DNA from: an uncultured beta proteobacterium
GTDB taxonomy: Bacteria; Pseudomonadota; Gammaproteobacteria; Burkholderiales; Burkholderiaceae
DNA length: 6,326 bases
Direction: 5' to 3'
NCBI GenBank assembly: GCA_903892315.1
Contig: CAITHY010000186.1
Location: forward strand, 1-6,326
Below are positions 1 through 6,326 of this stretch, one piece after another. Position numbers and translations under genes: made by a program. The stretch's first letter is position 1, and every line of letters begins with the position of its first letter. Below the pieces are notes generated by a model. It worked only from the letters and a program-made list of their open reading frames with translations, was not told the origin of the DNA and searched no databases.

Positions 1-98
1 ACGCAATCCTCGAAGGCAAAGCTAACTCTGTTCAAGAAATCTTGACAGCAGTTAAAGAAGGCGAAGAAGAGTTTGTTGAAGAAGGGAAGGCTGAATAA
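1..98 (+). CDS. rpsB: 30S ribosomal protein S2, 3' end only
   Basis: Only the last 31 codons before the stop are in the window (frame begins at base 3; TAA at 96-98). S2 is a small-subunit ribosomal protein that binds 16S rRNA at the head/body junction and is needed to place S1. The peptide begins [14 protein letters not shown], matching the usual S2 C-terminal helix (A-ILEG-A-S-Q), and ends in an acidic tail ([12 protein letters not shown]), as in betaproteobacterial S2. The identification also rests on its position directly upstream of tsf, the near-universal bacterial arrangement. The stop codon shares its last A with the tsf start (TAATG), so the two genes are very likely cotranscribed and translationally coupled. 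Most of the gene, including any leader where S2 autoregulation would act, is outside the window. Confidence 0.9.
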   Translation, partial: AILEGKANSVQEILTAVKEGEEEFVEEGKAE

Positions 99-982
99 TG
101 GCCGCTATTACCGCTGCAATGGTTGGCGAGTTACGCGCCAAAACTGATGCTCCGATGATGGAGTGCAAAAAGGCTTTGACTGAGGCTGATGGTGATATGG
201 CTCGTGCAGAAGAAATTCTGCGTGTAAAGCTGGGTAGCAAAGCTGGTAAAGCCGCTTCTCGTGTAACGGCTGAAGGTATCGTTGCTACTTCTATCAATGG
301 CACTACCGGTGCTTTGCTAGAAGTGAACTGCGAAACCGATTTCGTTTCTAAGAACGACGACTTCTTGGCATTTGTAAATGATTGCGTGAAGTTGGTTGCT
401 GAAAATAACCCAGCTGACGTTGCTGCATTGTTAGCGTTGCCATTAAATGGTCAAACTGTTGATGAGGTTCGTAGCGCATTGATCGGTAAGATCGGTGAGA
501 ACATCATGCCGCGTCGTTTCAAGCGTTTTGCTGGTAGCAACAAGTTGGTTTCTTACCTCCACGGCACCCGTATCGGTGTAATGGTTGAGTTCGAGGGTGA
601 TGAAACTGCTGCTAAAGACGTTGCAATGCACATTGCTGCAATGAAGCCAGTAGCCTTGTCTATGGCTGACGTTCCTGCTGAAGCAATTGCGGTAGAACGT
701 AGCGTTGCCGTTCAAAAGGCTGCTGAATCTGGCAAACCACCAGAAATCGTGGAAAAGATGGTTGAAGGTTCCATTCAGAAGTACCTCAAAGAGGTTTCTT
801 TATTGAACCAGACTTTCGTTAAAAACGACAAGCAATCCGTAGAGCAAATGCTCAAGGCTGCAAATACAACAATCAAGGGTTTCACCATGTTTGTTGTAGG
901 AGAGGGCATTGAGAAGCGGCAAGACGACTTTGCAGCTGAAGTGGCTGCACAGGTGGCCGCCGCCTCTAAAGCAACTGCTTAA
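98..982 (+). CDS. tsf: Elongation factor Ts
   Basis: EF-Ts is the cytosolic guanine nucleotide exchange factor that releases GDP from EF-Tu so that it can be reloaded with GTP. The 294-residue product has the expected full length for the family. Residues 2-40 form the UBA-like N-terminal domain with the family signature around [16 protein letters not shown]. The EF-Tu-contacting TDFV motif lies at residues 80-83 (TDFVSKND). The C-terminal part has [13 protein letters not shown] and [15 protein letters not shown], typical of Burkholderiaceae EF-Ts, with an Ala-rich tail. The ATG at 98 is the natural start: the protein then begins [19 protein letters not shown], as in homologues, and a purine-rich Shine-Dalgarno (GGGAAGG, 84-90) sits 7 bases upstream inside rpsB. 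The gene overlaps the rpsB stop by one base. A terminator follows, so tsf is probably the last gene of the rpsB unit. Confidence 0.98.
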   Translation: MAAITAAMVGELRAKTDAPMMECKKALTEADGDMARAEEILRVKLGSKAGKAASRVTAEGIVATSINGTTGALLEVNCETDFVSKNDDFLAFVNDCVKLVAENNPADVAALLALPLNGQTVDEVRSALIGKIGENIMPRRFKRFAGSNKLVSYLHGTRIGVMVEFEGDETAAKDVAMHIAAMKPVALSMADVPAEAIAVERSVAVQKAAESGKPPEIVEKMVEGSIQKYLKEVSLLNQTFVKNDKQSVEQMLKAANTTIKGFTMFVVGEGIEKRQDDFAAEVAAQVAAASKATA

Positions 983-993
983 TACGTGAGTTT

Positions 994-1005
994 GGGGCTT
1001 GCCCC
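994..1005 (+). other. Small GGGG-CTTG-CCCC hairpin after tsf
   Basis: Four G bases (994-997) pair with four C bases (1002-1005) across a CTTG loop. C(UUG)G is a known very stable RNA tetraloop. No T tract follows, so it is not an intrinsic terminator by itself. It lies 12 bases after the tsf stop and about 18 bases before the real terminator. It could protect the mRNA 3' end or be incidental. Function is unproven. Confidence 0.4.
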
Positions 1006-1022
1006 GCTACTGAGTAATACCC

Positions 1023-1062
1023 AAAAGGGCATAGAAACCTTAGTTTCTGTGCCCTTTTCTTT
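1023..1062 (+). terminator. Intrinsic terminator of the rpsB-tsf unit
   Basis: The left arm 1023-1038 (AAAAGGGCATAGAAAC) pairs along its whole length with the right arm 1043-1058 (GTTTCTGTGCCCTTTT). This gives a 16-bp stem with one T-G wobble (1032/1049) and a 4-base loop CTTA (1039-1042). The right arm ends in TTTT and continues C-TTT, giving the U-rich tail of a Rho-independent terminator. Because the left arm starts with AAAA, the opposite strand also reads stem then TTTT, so it may stop transcription in both directions. It separates tsf from the pyrH promoter that follows. Confidence 0.9.
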
Positions 1063-1093
1063 GATCCCTCCCAAGCCCTTTATAATTTGGCGG
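1058..1093 (+). promoter_or_regulatory. Probable sigma-70-type promoter for pyrH operon
   Basis: A perfect -10 hexamer TATAAT lies at 1081-1086, directly after the tsf terminator and about 80 bases before pyrH, where a promoter is needed. The -35 is poor. TTGATC (1061-1066) matches TTGACA at four positions but leaves only a 14-base spacer, and hexamers at the usual 17-18 base spacing (TCTTTG, TTCTTT) match badly. Any -35 would overlap the right arm and T tail of the terminator. The start of transcription would fall near 1092-1094, giving a leader of about 75 bases. The -10 is clear from the sequence; the -35 and start point are inferred. Confidence 0.6.
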
Positions 1094-1123
1094 AGATATT
1101 AAAAAGTGCTTAAAGATCAATAA

Positions 1124-1146
1124 GCTAAGTAAGTGAATTACTTGGC
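1124..1146 (+). promoter_or_regulatory. Hairpin in the pyrH 5' leader
   Basis: GCTAAGTAA (1124-1132) pairs with TTACTTGGC (1138-1146) in a 9-bp stem with one T-G wobble, closing a 5-base loop GTGAA. It lies inside the predicted untranslated leader and ends 21 bases before the pyrH ATG. The only Shine-Dalgarno candidate, the weak CGGA at 1153-1156, follows just downstream, and the rest of the spacer is A-rich and unstructured. There is no T tract after it, so it is not a terminator. It might shape ribosome access or mRNA stability; a regulatory role is a guess. Confidence 0.4.
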
Positions 1147-1167
1147 AAATTACGGAAAATAAAAAAC

Positions 1168-1878
1168 ATGCCAGCCTACAAACGAGTCCTCCTCAAACTA
1201 TCTGGTGAAGCCCTTATGGGTGATGATGCTTTTGGCATCAATCCAGTCACTATCGATTCCATGGTGAAGGAAATCGCCGCTATTGTGAATATCGGAGTGG
1301 AGCTAGCGATTGTGATTGGCGGGGGAAACATCTTCCGCGGTGTTGCAGGTGGTGCAGCCGGTATGGATCGCGCAACTGCCGATTACATGGGTATGTTGGC
1401 AACCATGATGAATTCCTTGGCATTGCAAGATGCGTTGCGTCAAAAAGGTGTTGAAGCGCGCGTGCAATCTGCACTGCGTATGGACCAAGTAGTTGAGCCC
1501 TATATTCGTCCTCGCGCAATCCGCGCAATGGGTGAGGGTAAGGTCGTTATTTTCGCAGCAGGTACTGGCAATCCATTTTTCACTACGGATACAGCTGCCG
1601 CTCTGCGTGGGGCTGAGATGGGTGTTGAGATCATGCTCAAAGCAACTAAGGTAGATGGTATCTACAGCGCCGATCCAGTCAAGGATCCCACTGCTACTTT
1701 ATATAAAACGATTACTTTTGACGAAGCGTTAATCAAGAATCTACAAGTCATGGATGCAACTGCATTTGCATTGTGCCGTGATCGAAAATTACCAATCAAA
1801 GTATTTTCAATTCTCAAGCCAGGCGCATTGATGCGTGTAGTGCAAGGTGAACCTGAAGGTACTTTAGTACACGTTTAA
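1168..1878 (+). CDS. pyrH: Uridylate (UMP) kinase
   Basis: UMP kinase phosphorylates UMP to UDP with ATP in the cytosol, feeding UTP, CTP, dTTP and UDP-sugars. The bacterial enzyme is a hexamer of the amino acid kinase fold, activated by GTP and inhibited by UTP, unrelated to eukaryotic UMP/CMP kinase. The 236-residue product is complete (E. coli 241). Visible motifs are KLSGEAL (10-16), the glycine-rich GGGNIFRG (51-58), the UMP-site Asp72 in [25 protein letters not shown] (132-144) with Asp141, and [13 protein letters not shown] (158-170) for ATP. The ATG is the only possible start, because an in-frame TAA lies at 1126-1128 with no other start codon between. The ribosome site is weak (CGGA about 11 bases upstream). 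It is the first gene after a terminator and a TATAAT box, so it probably heads the operon that runs through rseP. Confidence 0.98.
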   Translation: MPAYKRVLLKLSGEALMGDDAFGINPVTIDSMVKEIAAIVNIGVELAIVIGGGNIFRGVAGGAAGMDRATADYMGMLATMMNSLALQDALRQKGVEARVQSALRMDQVVEPYIRPRAIRAMGEGKVVIFAAGTGNPFFTTDTAAALRGAEMGVEIMLKATKVDGIYSADPVKDPTATLYKTITFDEALIKNLQVMDATAFALCRDRKLPIKVFSILKPGALMRVVQGEPEGTLVHV

Positions 1879-1885
1879 TAGGAGG
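1879..1885 (+). promoter_or_regulatory. Strong Shine-Dalgarno for frr
   Basis: TAGGAGG is an almost complete complement of the 16S rRNA 3' end. It begins right after the pyrH stop (1876-1878) and ends 4 bases before the frr ATG. It is by far the strongest ribosome site in the window and contrasts with the absence of one before uppS and cdsA. Confidence 0.85.
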
Positions 1886-1889
1886 CCTG

Positions 1890-2450
1890 ATGTCTGCAGC
1901 AGAAATTAAAACCAATACCGATCAAAAGATGCAAAAGTCTCTTGAGGCTTTGAAGACCAATTTAGCCAAAATTCGCTCTGGCCGTGCTAACCCAGGAATT
2001 CTGGAGCACATTCAGGTCGATTACTACGGCAATCCCACCCCACTAAGTCAGGTTGCTAGCCTGGGCTTGGCAGATGCCCGCACCATTAATGTTCAACCAT
2101 TTGAAAAGACGATGGTTGCAGTCATTGAAAAAGCGATTCGTGATTCTGATTTAGGCTTAAATCCAGCATCTCAGGGCACAGTCATCCGCGTGCCAATGCC
2201 TGCCTTGACTGAAGAGCGCCGCCGCGATCTTACTAAGGTTGTGAAGAATGAAGGCGAAGAAACAAAGATTGCGGTTCGCAATTTGCGTCGCGATGCAAAT
2301 GAGCATTTAAAGCGCCTCACTAAGGATAAAGAAATTTCCGAGGACGAAGAACGTCGTGCCACTGATGAAATTCAGAAGATAACTGATAAAGCAGTGATCG
2401 ATGTCGATAAGATTGTTTCTGAAAAAGAAAAAGAGATCATGACGGTTTAA
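1890..2450 (+). CDS. frr: Ribosome recycling factor
   Basis: RRF acts with EF-G after termination to split the 70S ribosome and free it from mRNA. The 186-residue product is full length (E. coli 185). It has the tRNA-like two-domain plan. The N- and C-terminal parts (about 1-30 and 105-186) are the long helices of domain I; the middle, from [12 protein letters not shown] to VIRVPMP, is the beta-rich domain II. The C-terminal half carries the hallmark VRNLRRDAN (129-137), with Arg133 at the place of E. coli Arg132, needed for ribosome binding, then [12 protein letters not shown]. Codon usage matches its neighbours. It follows pyrH by 11 bases, and pyrH-frr pairing is conserved widely in bacteria. 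The strong Shine-Dalgarno and spacing fix the ATG start. Confidence 0.98.
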   Translation: MSAAEIKTNTDQKMQKSLEALKTNLAKIRSGRANPGILEHIQVDYYGNPTPLSQVASLGLADARTINVQPFEKTMVAVIEKAIRDSDLGLNPASQGTVIRVPMPALTEERRRDLTKVVKNEGEETKIAVRNLRRDANEHLKRLTKDKEISEDEERRATDEIQKITDKAVIDVDKIVSEKEKEIMTV

Positions 2451-2475
2451 AACCGCCTTGCATTTTTATCCTCTT

Positions 2476-3249
2476 ATGACTCAACACTCTAGTTCAACCC
2501 TAGCCATCCCAGAGGTAAGTACCATTCCTCGCCATGTGGCAATCATCATGGATGGTAATGGGCGTTGGGCCAGTAAGCGCATGATGCCTCGCGTTGCGGG
2601 GCACTCAGAAGGTTTGAGTGCTGTGCGAAAAATCGTTGAAGAATGTCGCAAGCTTGGTGTTGAATATCTCACTGTATTTGCCTTTAGTTCAGAGAATTGG
2701 CGTCGCCCCCCAGAAGAAGTGGGGTTCTTGATGAAGTTATTTCTGAAATCGCTAAAAGGCGAAGTTTCTCGCCTAGCTGAAAATGACATTGCTTTGCGTT
2801 TGATTGGCGACTTGAGTCGTTTTGATTCTGCTATACAGGAGATGGTTCAATTCTCCGAGCAAAAGACTGCGGGCTGCAAGGGATTAACTTTTACGATCGC
2901 CGCCAACTATGGTGGTCGTTGGGATATCTTGCAGGCAATGCGCCAATGTATAGCTGCTAATCCCAGCTTGAAGCCAGAACAGGTTACTGAAGAATTGCTG
3001 CAACCCCATCTCTCAATGGCTTATGCACCAGAGCCGGATTTGTTTATTCGTACTGGTGGCGAGCAGCGCGTCAGTAATTTCTTGTTATGGCAGCTGGCAT
3101 ACACCGAGTTGTATTTCACGGATGTTTTGTGGCCTGACTTTGATGAAAAAGAATTGCACAAGGCGTTCGACTGGTTTAGCCAGCGTGAACGCCGGTTTGG
3201 TCGTACCAGTGCGCAGCTTGCATCTCAAGCGCTGAGCGATGCAGTTTGA
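2476..3249 (+). CDS. uppS: Undecaprenyl diphosphate synthase (cis-prenyltransferase)
   Basis: The enzyme adds eight isopentenyl units in cis to farnesyl diphosphate, making the C55 carrier for peptidoglycan and O-antigen; it works at the inner face of the cytoplasmic membrane. From this ATG the product has 257 residues (E. coli 253). Motifs are HVAIIMDGNGRWA with catalytic Asp26, His43 and Gly45 in AGHSEG, FAFSSENWRRP (68-78), IAANYGGRWDI (141-151), and the C-terminal IRTGGEQRVSNFLLWQ (191-206) with the diphosphate-binding Arg192, Arg198 and Ser200, then Glu211. The start is not certain. An in-frame TTG at 2458 would add six residues, and an in-frame TGA at 2440 rules out anything longer. Neither start has a Shine-Dalgarno; ATG is preferred because it gives Asp26 at the E. 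coli number. It probably relies on coupling to frr, 25 bases upstream. Confidence 0.96.
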   Translation: MTQHSSSTLAIPEVSTIPRHVAIIMDGNGRWASKRMMPRVAGHSEGLSAVRKIVEECRKLGVEYLTVFAFSSENWRRPPEEVGFLMKLFLKSLKGEVSRLAENDIALRLIGDLSRFDSAIQEMVQFSEQKTAGCKGLTFTIAANYGGRWDILQAMRQCIAANPSLKPEQVTEELLQPHLSMAYAPEPDLFIRTGGEQRVSNFLLWQLAYTELYFTDVLWPDFDEKELHKAFDWFSQRERRFGRTSAQLASQALSDAV

Positions 3250-3277
3250 CGCTGCTAATTTCTGAGCACAATTTCCC

Positions 3278-4105
3278 ATGTTAAAAACCCGAGTCATTAC
3301 CGCCCTTGTTTTGTTGGCGGTATTGCTGCCAATACTTTTTTTGCTGCCTGCAAACTATATAGGCGCATTCTTTTTGCTAGCTCTATTGGCTGCAGCTTGG
3401 GAATGGAGTCGTCTACTAGCTCCTGAAGCAGGGCGCGCTGCTTGGTTGTACGCTTTATTTTGCTTAGCCATTATTTTGTTTTTGCTGGGTATGCAAAATG
3501 CCTCCTGGCAATTTGCCTTATTACTTCTAGCAGTCATTTTCTGGTTCTTTATTGCGCCGTTTATGTTGGCCAAAGGAATGAGTCTTTCGCTGGAAAAACT
3601 GCGACCTTTTTATGTAGTGCTCGGGTTAATTTTGCTGCCAGCCGCTTGGTTTGCATTGGTATTTTTGCGTGAGTTAGGTCTAATCTTTTTACTCAGCAGT
3701 ATGGCTCTTGTATGGGTTGCTGATATTGGCGCTTACTTTGTTGGAAAAGCGTTTGGTAAACACAAGCTAGCAGTGCAAATCAGCCCAGGAAAATCGATTG
3801 AAGGTGGGATAGGTGGCTTAATGCTTTGTTATGCATACGCATTCTTATGTGTTTACTTTTTACCCTTTGAATCGACTTTGTTCGGTGCATGGGCTATCCG
3901 CTTTGGTTGGATTCCCATGTTTCTGATGGTGACGGTATTAACAGCCTTCAGTATTTTTGGGGACTTATTTGAGTCTCAGATGAAGCGTTTAGCTGGCGTT
4001 AAAGATTCAAGCCATTTATTACCAGGCCATGGCGGAGTGTTGGATCGGGTGGACGCCTTGATTCCGGCAATGCCAATTGCTGCCCTCTTGGCCGGACTTG
4101 TGTAA
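3278..4105 (+). CDS. cdsA: Phosphatidate cytidylyltransferase (CDP-diacylglycerol synthase)
   Basis: This inner-membrane enzyme makes CDP-diacylglycerol from phosphatidic acid and CTP, the branch precursor for phosphatidylethanolamine, phosphatidylglycerol and cardiolipin. The 275-residue protein is very hydrophobic, with about eight membrane segments (roughly 5-24, 28-45, 54-71, 77-97, 111-130, 134-155, 177-196, 207-227). The C-terminal family signature is intact: S233-Q-M-K-R, then [18 protein letters not shown] (242-259) and Pro266. Its Lys242/Asp243 and Asp256/Asp259, with Asp229 just before, are the expected metal and substrate residues. The N-terminus [15 protein letters not shown] is the usual form in betaproteobacteria. 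An in-frame TGA at 3263-3265 makes the ATG at 3278 the only start. There is no clear Shine-Dalgarno (only GAG at 3264-3266). Its stop overlaps the dxr start (TAATG). Confidence 0.97.
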   Translation: MLKTRVITALVLLAVLLPILFLLPANYIGAFFLLALLAAAWEWSRLLAPEAGRAAWLYALFCLAIILFLLGMQNASWQFALLLLAVIFWFFIAPFMLAKGMSLSLEKLRPFYVVLGLILLPAAWFALVFLRELGLIFLLSSMALVWVADIGAYFVGKAFGKHKLAVQISPGKSIEGGIGGLMLCYAYAFLCVYFLPFESTLFGAWAIRFGWIPMFLMVTVLTAFSIFGDLFESQMKRLAGVKDSSHLLPGHGGVLDRVDALIPAMPIAALLAGLV

Positions 4106-5301
4106 TGGCAGTCAAGCAGGTTGCGATCCTAGGCTCAACTGGCTCCATTGGCGTTAACACGCTTGATGTGATTCGTGCCCACCCAGATCGCTTTAAGGTG
4201 GTCGCGCTTACTGCAGCAAAGCAGGTAGATTTACTGGCTGAGCAGTGTGCTGAATTTAAGCCAAGTATTGCAGTAGTGGCAGACGCTGATGGCGCCGGGC
4301 GCTTAAGCAAAATTTTGCTCGAGAAAAAAATCAATACCCAGGTCTTGTATGGACCGCAAGCTTTAGTTAGTGCCGTTACTGAATCTAACTGCGATACCGT
4401 TATGGCTGCCATTGTGGGTGCCGCAGGTTTAGTGCCTGCCTTAGCTGCTGCAAAAACTGGCAAAAGGGTGTTACTCGCCAATAAAGAGGCCTTGGTGATG
4501 TCTGGCGATTTGTTTATGCAGGCGATGCAATTGGGTGGTGGTGAATTATTGCCAATCGATAGTGAGCACAATGCTATCTTTCAATGCTTGCCTAGTCAAT
4601 TTTCTAAAGCTCCCAATCCTAGTCTAGGGGTTGAAGAACTATGGTTGACTGCCTCAGGTGGCCCATTCAGAAATATATCGCTTGATCAATTGGCTGGTAT
4701 TACTCCCGAACAAGCTTGCGCACATCCTAACTGGGTGATGGGTAGAAAAATTTCAGTTGATTCTGCGACGATGATGAACAAAGGTCTTGAAGTGATTGAG
4801 GCGTTTTGGTTATTTGGTTTGCCTTTAGAGAAAATTAAAGTATTAATACATCCGCAAAGCGTTGTGCATTCGATGGTTCGTTATCGTGACGGTTCTGTGC
4901 TTGCTCAATTAGGTCAGCCTGATATGCGAACTCCTATTGCTTACGGCTTGGCCTGGCCGGAGCGCATTGAGGCGGGTGTGGCTCCACTCAGTTTGACGCA
5001 GTTGGCGAATTTAAGCTTTACTGATCCAGACCTAGAGCGTTTCCCTTGCCTGTCTTTAGCATTTGCTGCCGCTAAAACTGGTGGAACTGCACCAGCGGTT
5101 CTGAACGCAGCCAATGAAATTGCAGTAGCAGCGTTCTTGGATGACAGCCTACCGTATTTACAAATTCCACGTGTGGTGGAGAGTGTGCTGAACACGATTT
5201 CTTCTGTCAATGCAGACTCGCTAGAATTGATTTTGGATGTTGATGCTCGCGCTCGTCAAGCGGCGCAAGGTGTAGTAAAGGAAATTCTTTGCAAGCATTG
5301 A
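4105..5301 (+). CDS. dxr: 1-deoxy-D-xylulose 5-phosphate reductoisomerase
   Basis: Dxr (IspC) rearranges and reduces DXP to 2-C-methyl-D-erythritol 4-phosphate using NADPH and a divalent metal; it is the committed step of the MEP isoprenoid pathway and the fosmidomycin target. The 398-residue product is full length (E. coli 398). It has the NADPH-binding GSTGSIG (10-16) and LLANKEAL (123-130, Lys127). The metal ligands are Asp152 and Glu154 in [10 protein letters not shown], and Glu229 in [11 protein letters not shown]. Active-site Ser184 (TASGGPF), His207 (AHPNW), the flexible-loop residues Trp210 and Met212, and Ser220, Asn225 and Lys226 are all present. The helical C-terminal domain has [13 protein letters not shown] (326-338). 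The ATG overlaps the cdsA stop by one base; CCGGA (4092-4096) upstream is a modest ribosome site. It is cytosolic and gives the precursors that UppS, encoded two genes upstream, consumes. Confidence 0.98.
   Translation: MAVKQVAILGSTGSIGVNTLDVIRAHPDRFKVVALTAAKQVDLLAEQCAEFKPSIAVVADADGAGRLSKILLEKKINTQVLYGPQALVSAVTESNCDTVMAAIVGAAGLVPALAAAKTGKRVLLANKEALVMSGDLFMQAMQLGGGELLPIDSEHNAIFQCLPSQFSKAPNPSLGVEELWLTASGGPFRNISLDQLAGITPEQACAHPNWVMGRKISVDSATMMNKGLEVIEAFWLFGLPLEKIKVLIHPQSVVHSMVRYRDGSVLAQLGQPDMRTPIAYGLAWPERIEAGVAPLSLTQLANLSFTDPDLERFPCLSLAFAAAKTGGTAPAVLNAANEIAVAAFLDDSLPYLQIPRVVESVLNTISSVNADSLELILDVDARARQAAQGVVKEILCKH
5278..5282 (+). promoter_or_regulatory. Shine-Dalgarno that decides the rseP start
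   Basis: AAGGA lies in the last codons of dxr. It is 6 bases from the TTG at 5289, a normal spacing, but 15 bases from the other in-frame TTG at 5298. It therefore favours 5289 as the rseP start. No ATG exists in this frame before the catalytic motif. Confidence 0.6.
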
Positions 5302-6326
5302 TTACTCTTGCAGCTTTTTTGTTAACCCTGGGTGTCTTGGTTAGCTTCCATGAGTTTGGACATTTTTTTGCTGCGCGCTGTTGCGGGGTTCGAGTCCTGC
5401 GTTTTGCAATTGGCTTTGGTAAACCGTTGTTGACCTATCGCGCCAAAAATAAAACAGAGTGGGTATTGGCTGCAATTCCATTGGGCGGTTATGTGAAATT
5501 GCTCGATGGTCGAGATCATCAGCAAATGATTACTCCGACTGACGAGTCTGAAGCATTTGATCGCAAGCCGTTATGGCAAAGATCATTCATTGTGGCTGCG
5601 GGCCCATTAGCCAATTTCTTTCTAGCGATTCTCTTTTTTGCCCTGATCTATATTTCTGGAGCCCCACAGCTACCTGCCGTCTTACAAAATCCTCCTGAAA
5701 ACTCTGTTGCTGCCAAGCTGGGGCTGATGGCAGGCGATCGGGTAGTTGGTTGGCAGAACTTGGGTTCTGAGGACAATAGCGCGCCCCTTTTTGGTGATTT
5801 TGACTCTGTCCCGAGTTGGAATGCCTTGCGCTGGAACCTGATGGATGCGCTTACTGGAGAAAGGGGATTCGCTCTAGAGCTAGAAACGCCCACTGGTGCA
5901 ATCTCAATAAAGTCCTTTAATACTAAAGATTTGCCCAAAATTAGCCCTAAACAGGATGCAATGTTAGCCCTGGGTATTCTGCCTGCATTAACACCCTTGG
6001 CAAAGTGGCAGGACTTGAAATTGGGGCCGGTAGATGCACTCATTTTTGCCTCAAAGAGGGTGTGGGTAATTACGAAGGTTTCTGCAAGACTAATGGCTGG
6101 ATTATTTACCGGAAACACCTCCTTAAAACAGTTGGGTGGACCCCTCAGTATTGCGGATATGGCGGGTAAATCTGCTCAGGTAGGTTGGCAGCCATTTTTG
6201 GCTTTTTTGGCACTTATGAGCATTAGCATTGGTTTGCTGAATTTGCTCCCTTTTCCGATGCTTGATGGGGGTCAGCTACTGTATGATGCATGGGAGTTGG
6301 TCGCCGGTAAGCGGATTTCGACATCA
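5289..6326 (+). CDS. rseP: RIP zinc metalloprotease RseP (site-2 protease), 3' end cut by window
   Basis: RseP is an intramembrane zinc protease; in E. coli it cuts RseA after DegS and releases sigma-E, and it also clears signal-peptide remnants. The open frame runs uninterrupted to the window edge (346 codons). Seen in order: a first membrane segment with HEFGH (21-25; zinc ligands His21 and His25, catalytic Glu22), GFG (42-44), PLGGYVK (64-70), a second segment with AAGPLAN (103-109), one PDZ-like region (about 126-215; [17 protein letters not shown]), an LGI linker near 228, and a third segment ending [11 protein letters not shown] (318-328; third zinc ligand Asp326). HExxH to LDG is about 305 residues against about 380 in E. 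coli, so one PDZ domain appears absent. The start must be TTG, at 5289 (with Shine-Dalgarno, 13-base overlap with dxr) or 5298 (TTGA overlap). The last membrane segment is outside the window. Confidence 0.95.
   Translation, partial: MQALITLAAFLLTLGVLVSFHEFGHFFAARCCGVRVLRFAIGFGKPLLTYRAKNKTEWVLAAIPLGGYVKLLDGRDHQQMITPTDESEAFDRKPLWQRSFIVAAGPLANFFLAILFFALIYISGAPQLPAVLQNPPENSVAAKLGLMAGDRVVGWQNLGSEDNSAPLFGDFDSVPSWNALRWNLMDALTGERGFALELETPTGAISIKSFNTKDLPKISPKQDAMLALGILPALTPLAKWQDLKLGPVDALIFASKRVWVITKVSARLMAGLFTGNTSLKQLGGPLSIADMAGKSAQVGWQPFLAFLALMSISIGLLNLLPFPMLDGGQLLYDAWELVAGKRISTS

Noticed and set aside
42..70. A perfect TTGACA at 42-47 that could be a -35 box for tsf
   Set aside because: At 17 bases spacing the -10 position reads AGAAGA, with no TATAAT-like hexamer nearby. 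The bases are codons of the S2 tail, and tsf overlaps rpsB, so a separate promoter is not supported.
443..715. A minus-strand open frame inside tsf
   Set aside because: It is antisense to the conserved EF-Ts core and has no recognisable features.
1095..1100. GATATT as an alternative -10 box for pyrH
   Set aside because: It matches the consensus at only four positions and has no -35 at a proper distance (CAAGCC). The perfect TATAAT at 1081 is a better candidate.
2458..2475. TTG at 2458 as the uppS start, adding MHFYPL
   Set aside because: There is no Shine-Dalgarno, TTG is rarer than ATG, and the ATG at 2476 places the catalytic Asp at residue 26 as in E. coli. It is kept only as a lower-ranked alternative.
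3999..4571. A 190-codon open frame on the minus strand opposite the end of cdsA and the start of dxr
   Set aside because: It is antisense to two clearly conserved genes, shows no recognisable domain, has no ribosome site of note, and its Ala/Ser-rich, low-complexity content is what the complement of these genes gives.
5648..6118. A 156-codon open frame on the minus strand opposite rseP
   Set aside because: The plus strand here continues the RseP frame with its PDZ-like region and the lead-in to the third membrane segment. The antisense peptide resembles no family I know and is best read as a shadow.
1..6326. A novel defence, mobile or accessory system
   Set aside because: Both strands were read through. 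Every region of more than about 190 bases is filled by a recognised housekeeping gene, and I saw no direct repeat array, insertion sequence ends, tRNA or shift in base composition.

Overview
This window is a stretch of core bacterial chromosome, with all genes on the + strand: rpsB (3' end only) - tsf // pyrH - frr - uppS - cdsA - dxr - rseP (5' part only). This order is widely conserved in Proteobacteria. The proteins read as betaproteobacterial, family Burkholderiaceae: the EF-Ts N-terminus, CdsA and RseP look much closer to remembered Ralstonia/Burkholderia-type sequences than to E. coli. The moderate GC (mid-40s by eye), compact junctions and short RseP would fit a streamlined freshwater genus such as Polynucleobacter. 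The genus is an inference; the class is fairly safe.

Layout. Bases 1-98 are the end of the ribosomal protein S2 gene, whose stop overlaps the tsf start (TAATG). tsf (EF-Ts) runs to 982. The 185-base gap to pyrH holds a small GGGG-CTTG-CCCC hairpin, a strong intrinsic terminator (about 1023-1062), a perfect TATAAT -10 box (1081-1086) and a 9-bp leader hairpin (1124-1146). From pyrH onward the genes are packed: frr lies 11 bases after pyrH with a near-perfect Shine-Dalgarno, uppS about 25 bases after frr, cdsA 28 bases after uppS, dxr overlaps cdsA by one base (a second TAATG), and rseP overlaps the end of dxr from a TTG start. No terminator is visible between pyrH and the window end, so pyrH-rseP looks like one transcription unit that continues past the window.

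How the genes work together. rpsB, tsf and frr serve translation (small subunit, EF-Tu recycling, ribosome recycling). pyrH makes UDP for RNA/DNA and for UDP-sugars of the envelope. dxr is the committed step of the MEP isoprenoid pathway, uppS uses the resulting prenyl diphosphates to make the undecaprenyl carrier for peptidoglycan and O-antigen, and cdsA makes CDP-diacylglycerol for phospholipids. rseP encodes an intramembrane site-2 protease that in E. coli controls the envelope stress response.

I found no mobile element, CRISPR array, tRNA or unknown gene system. The most notable point is that RseP seems to have room for only one PDZ domain instead of the two in E. coli. Lesser points are the TTG start of rseP, the lack of a Shine-Dalgarno before uppS and cdsA, and the structured pyrH leader.
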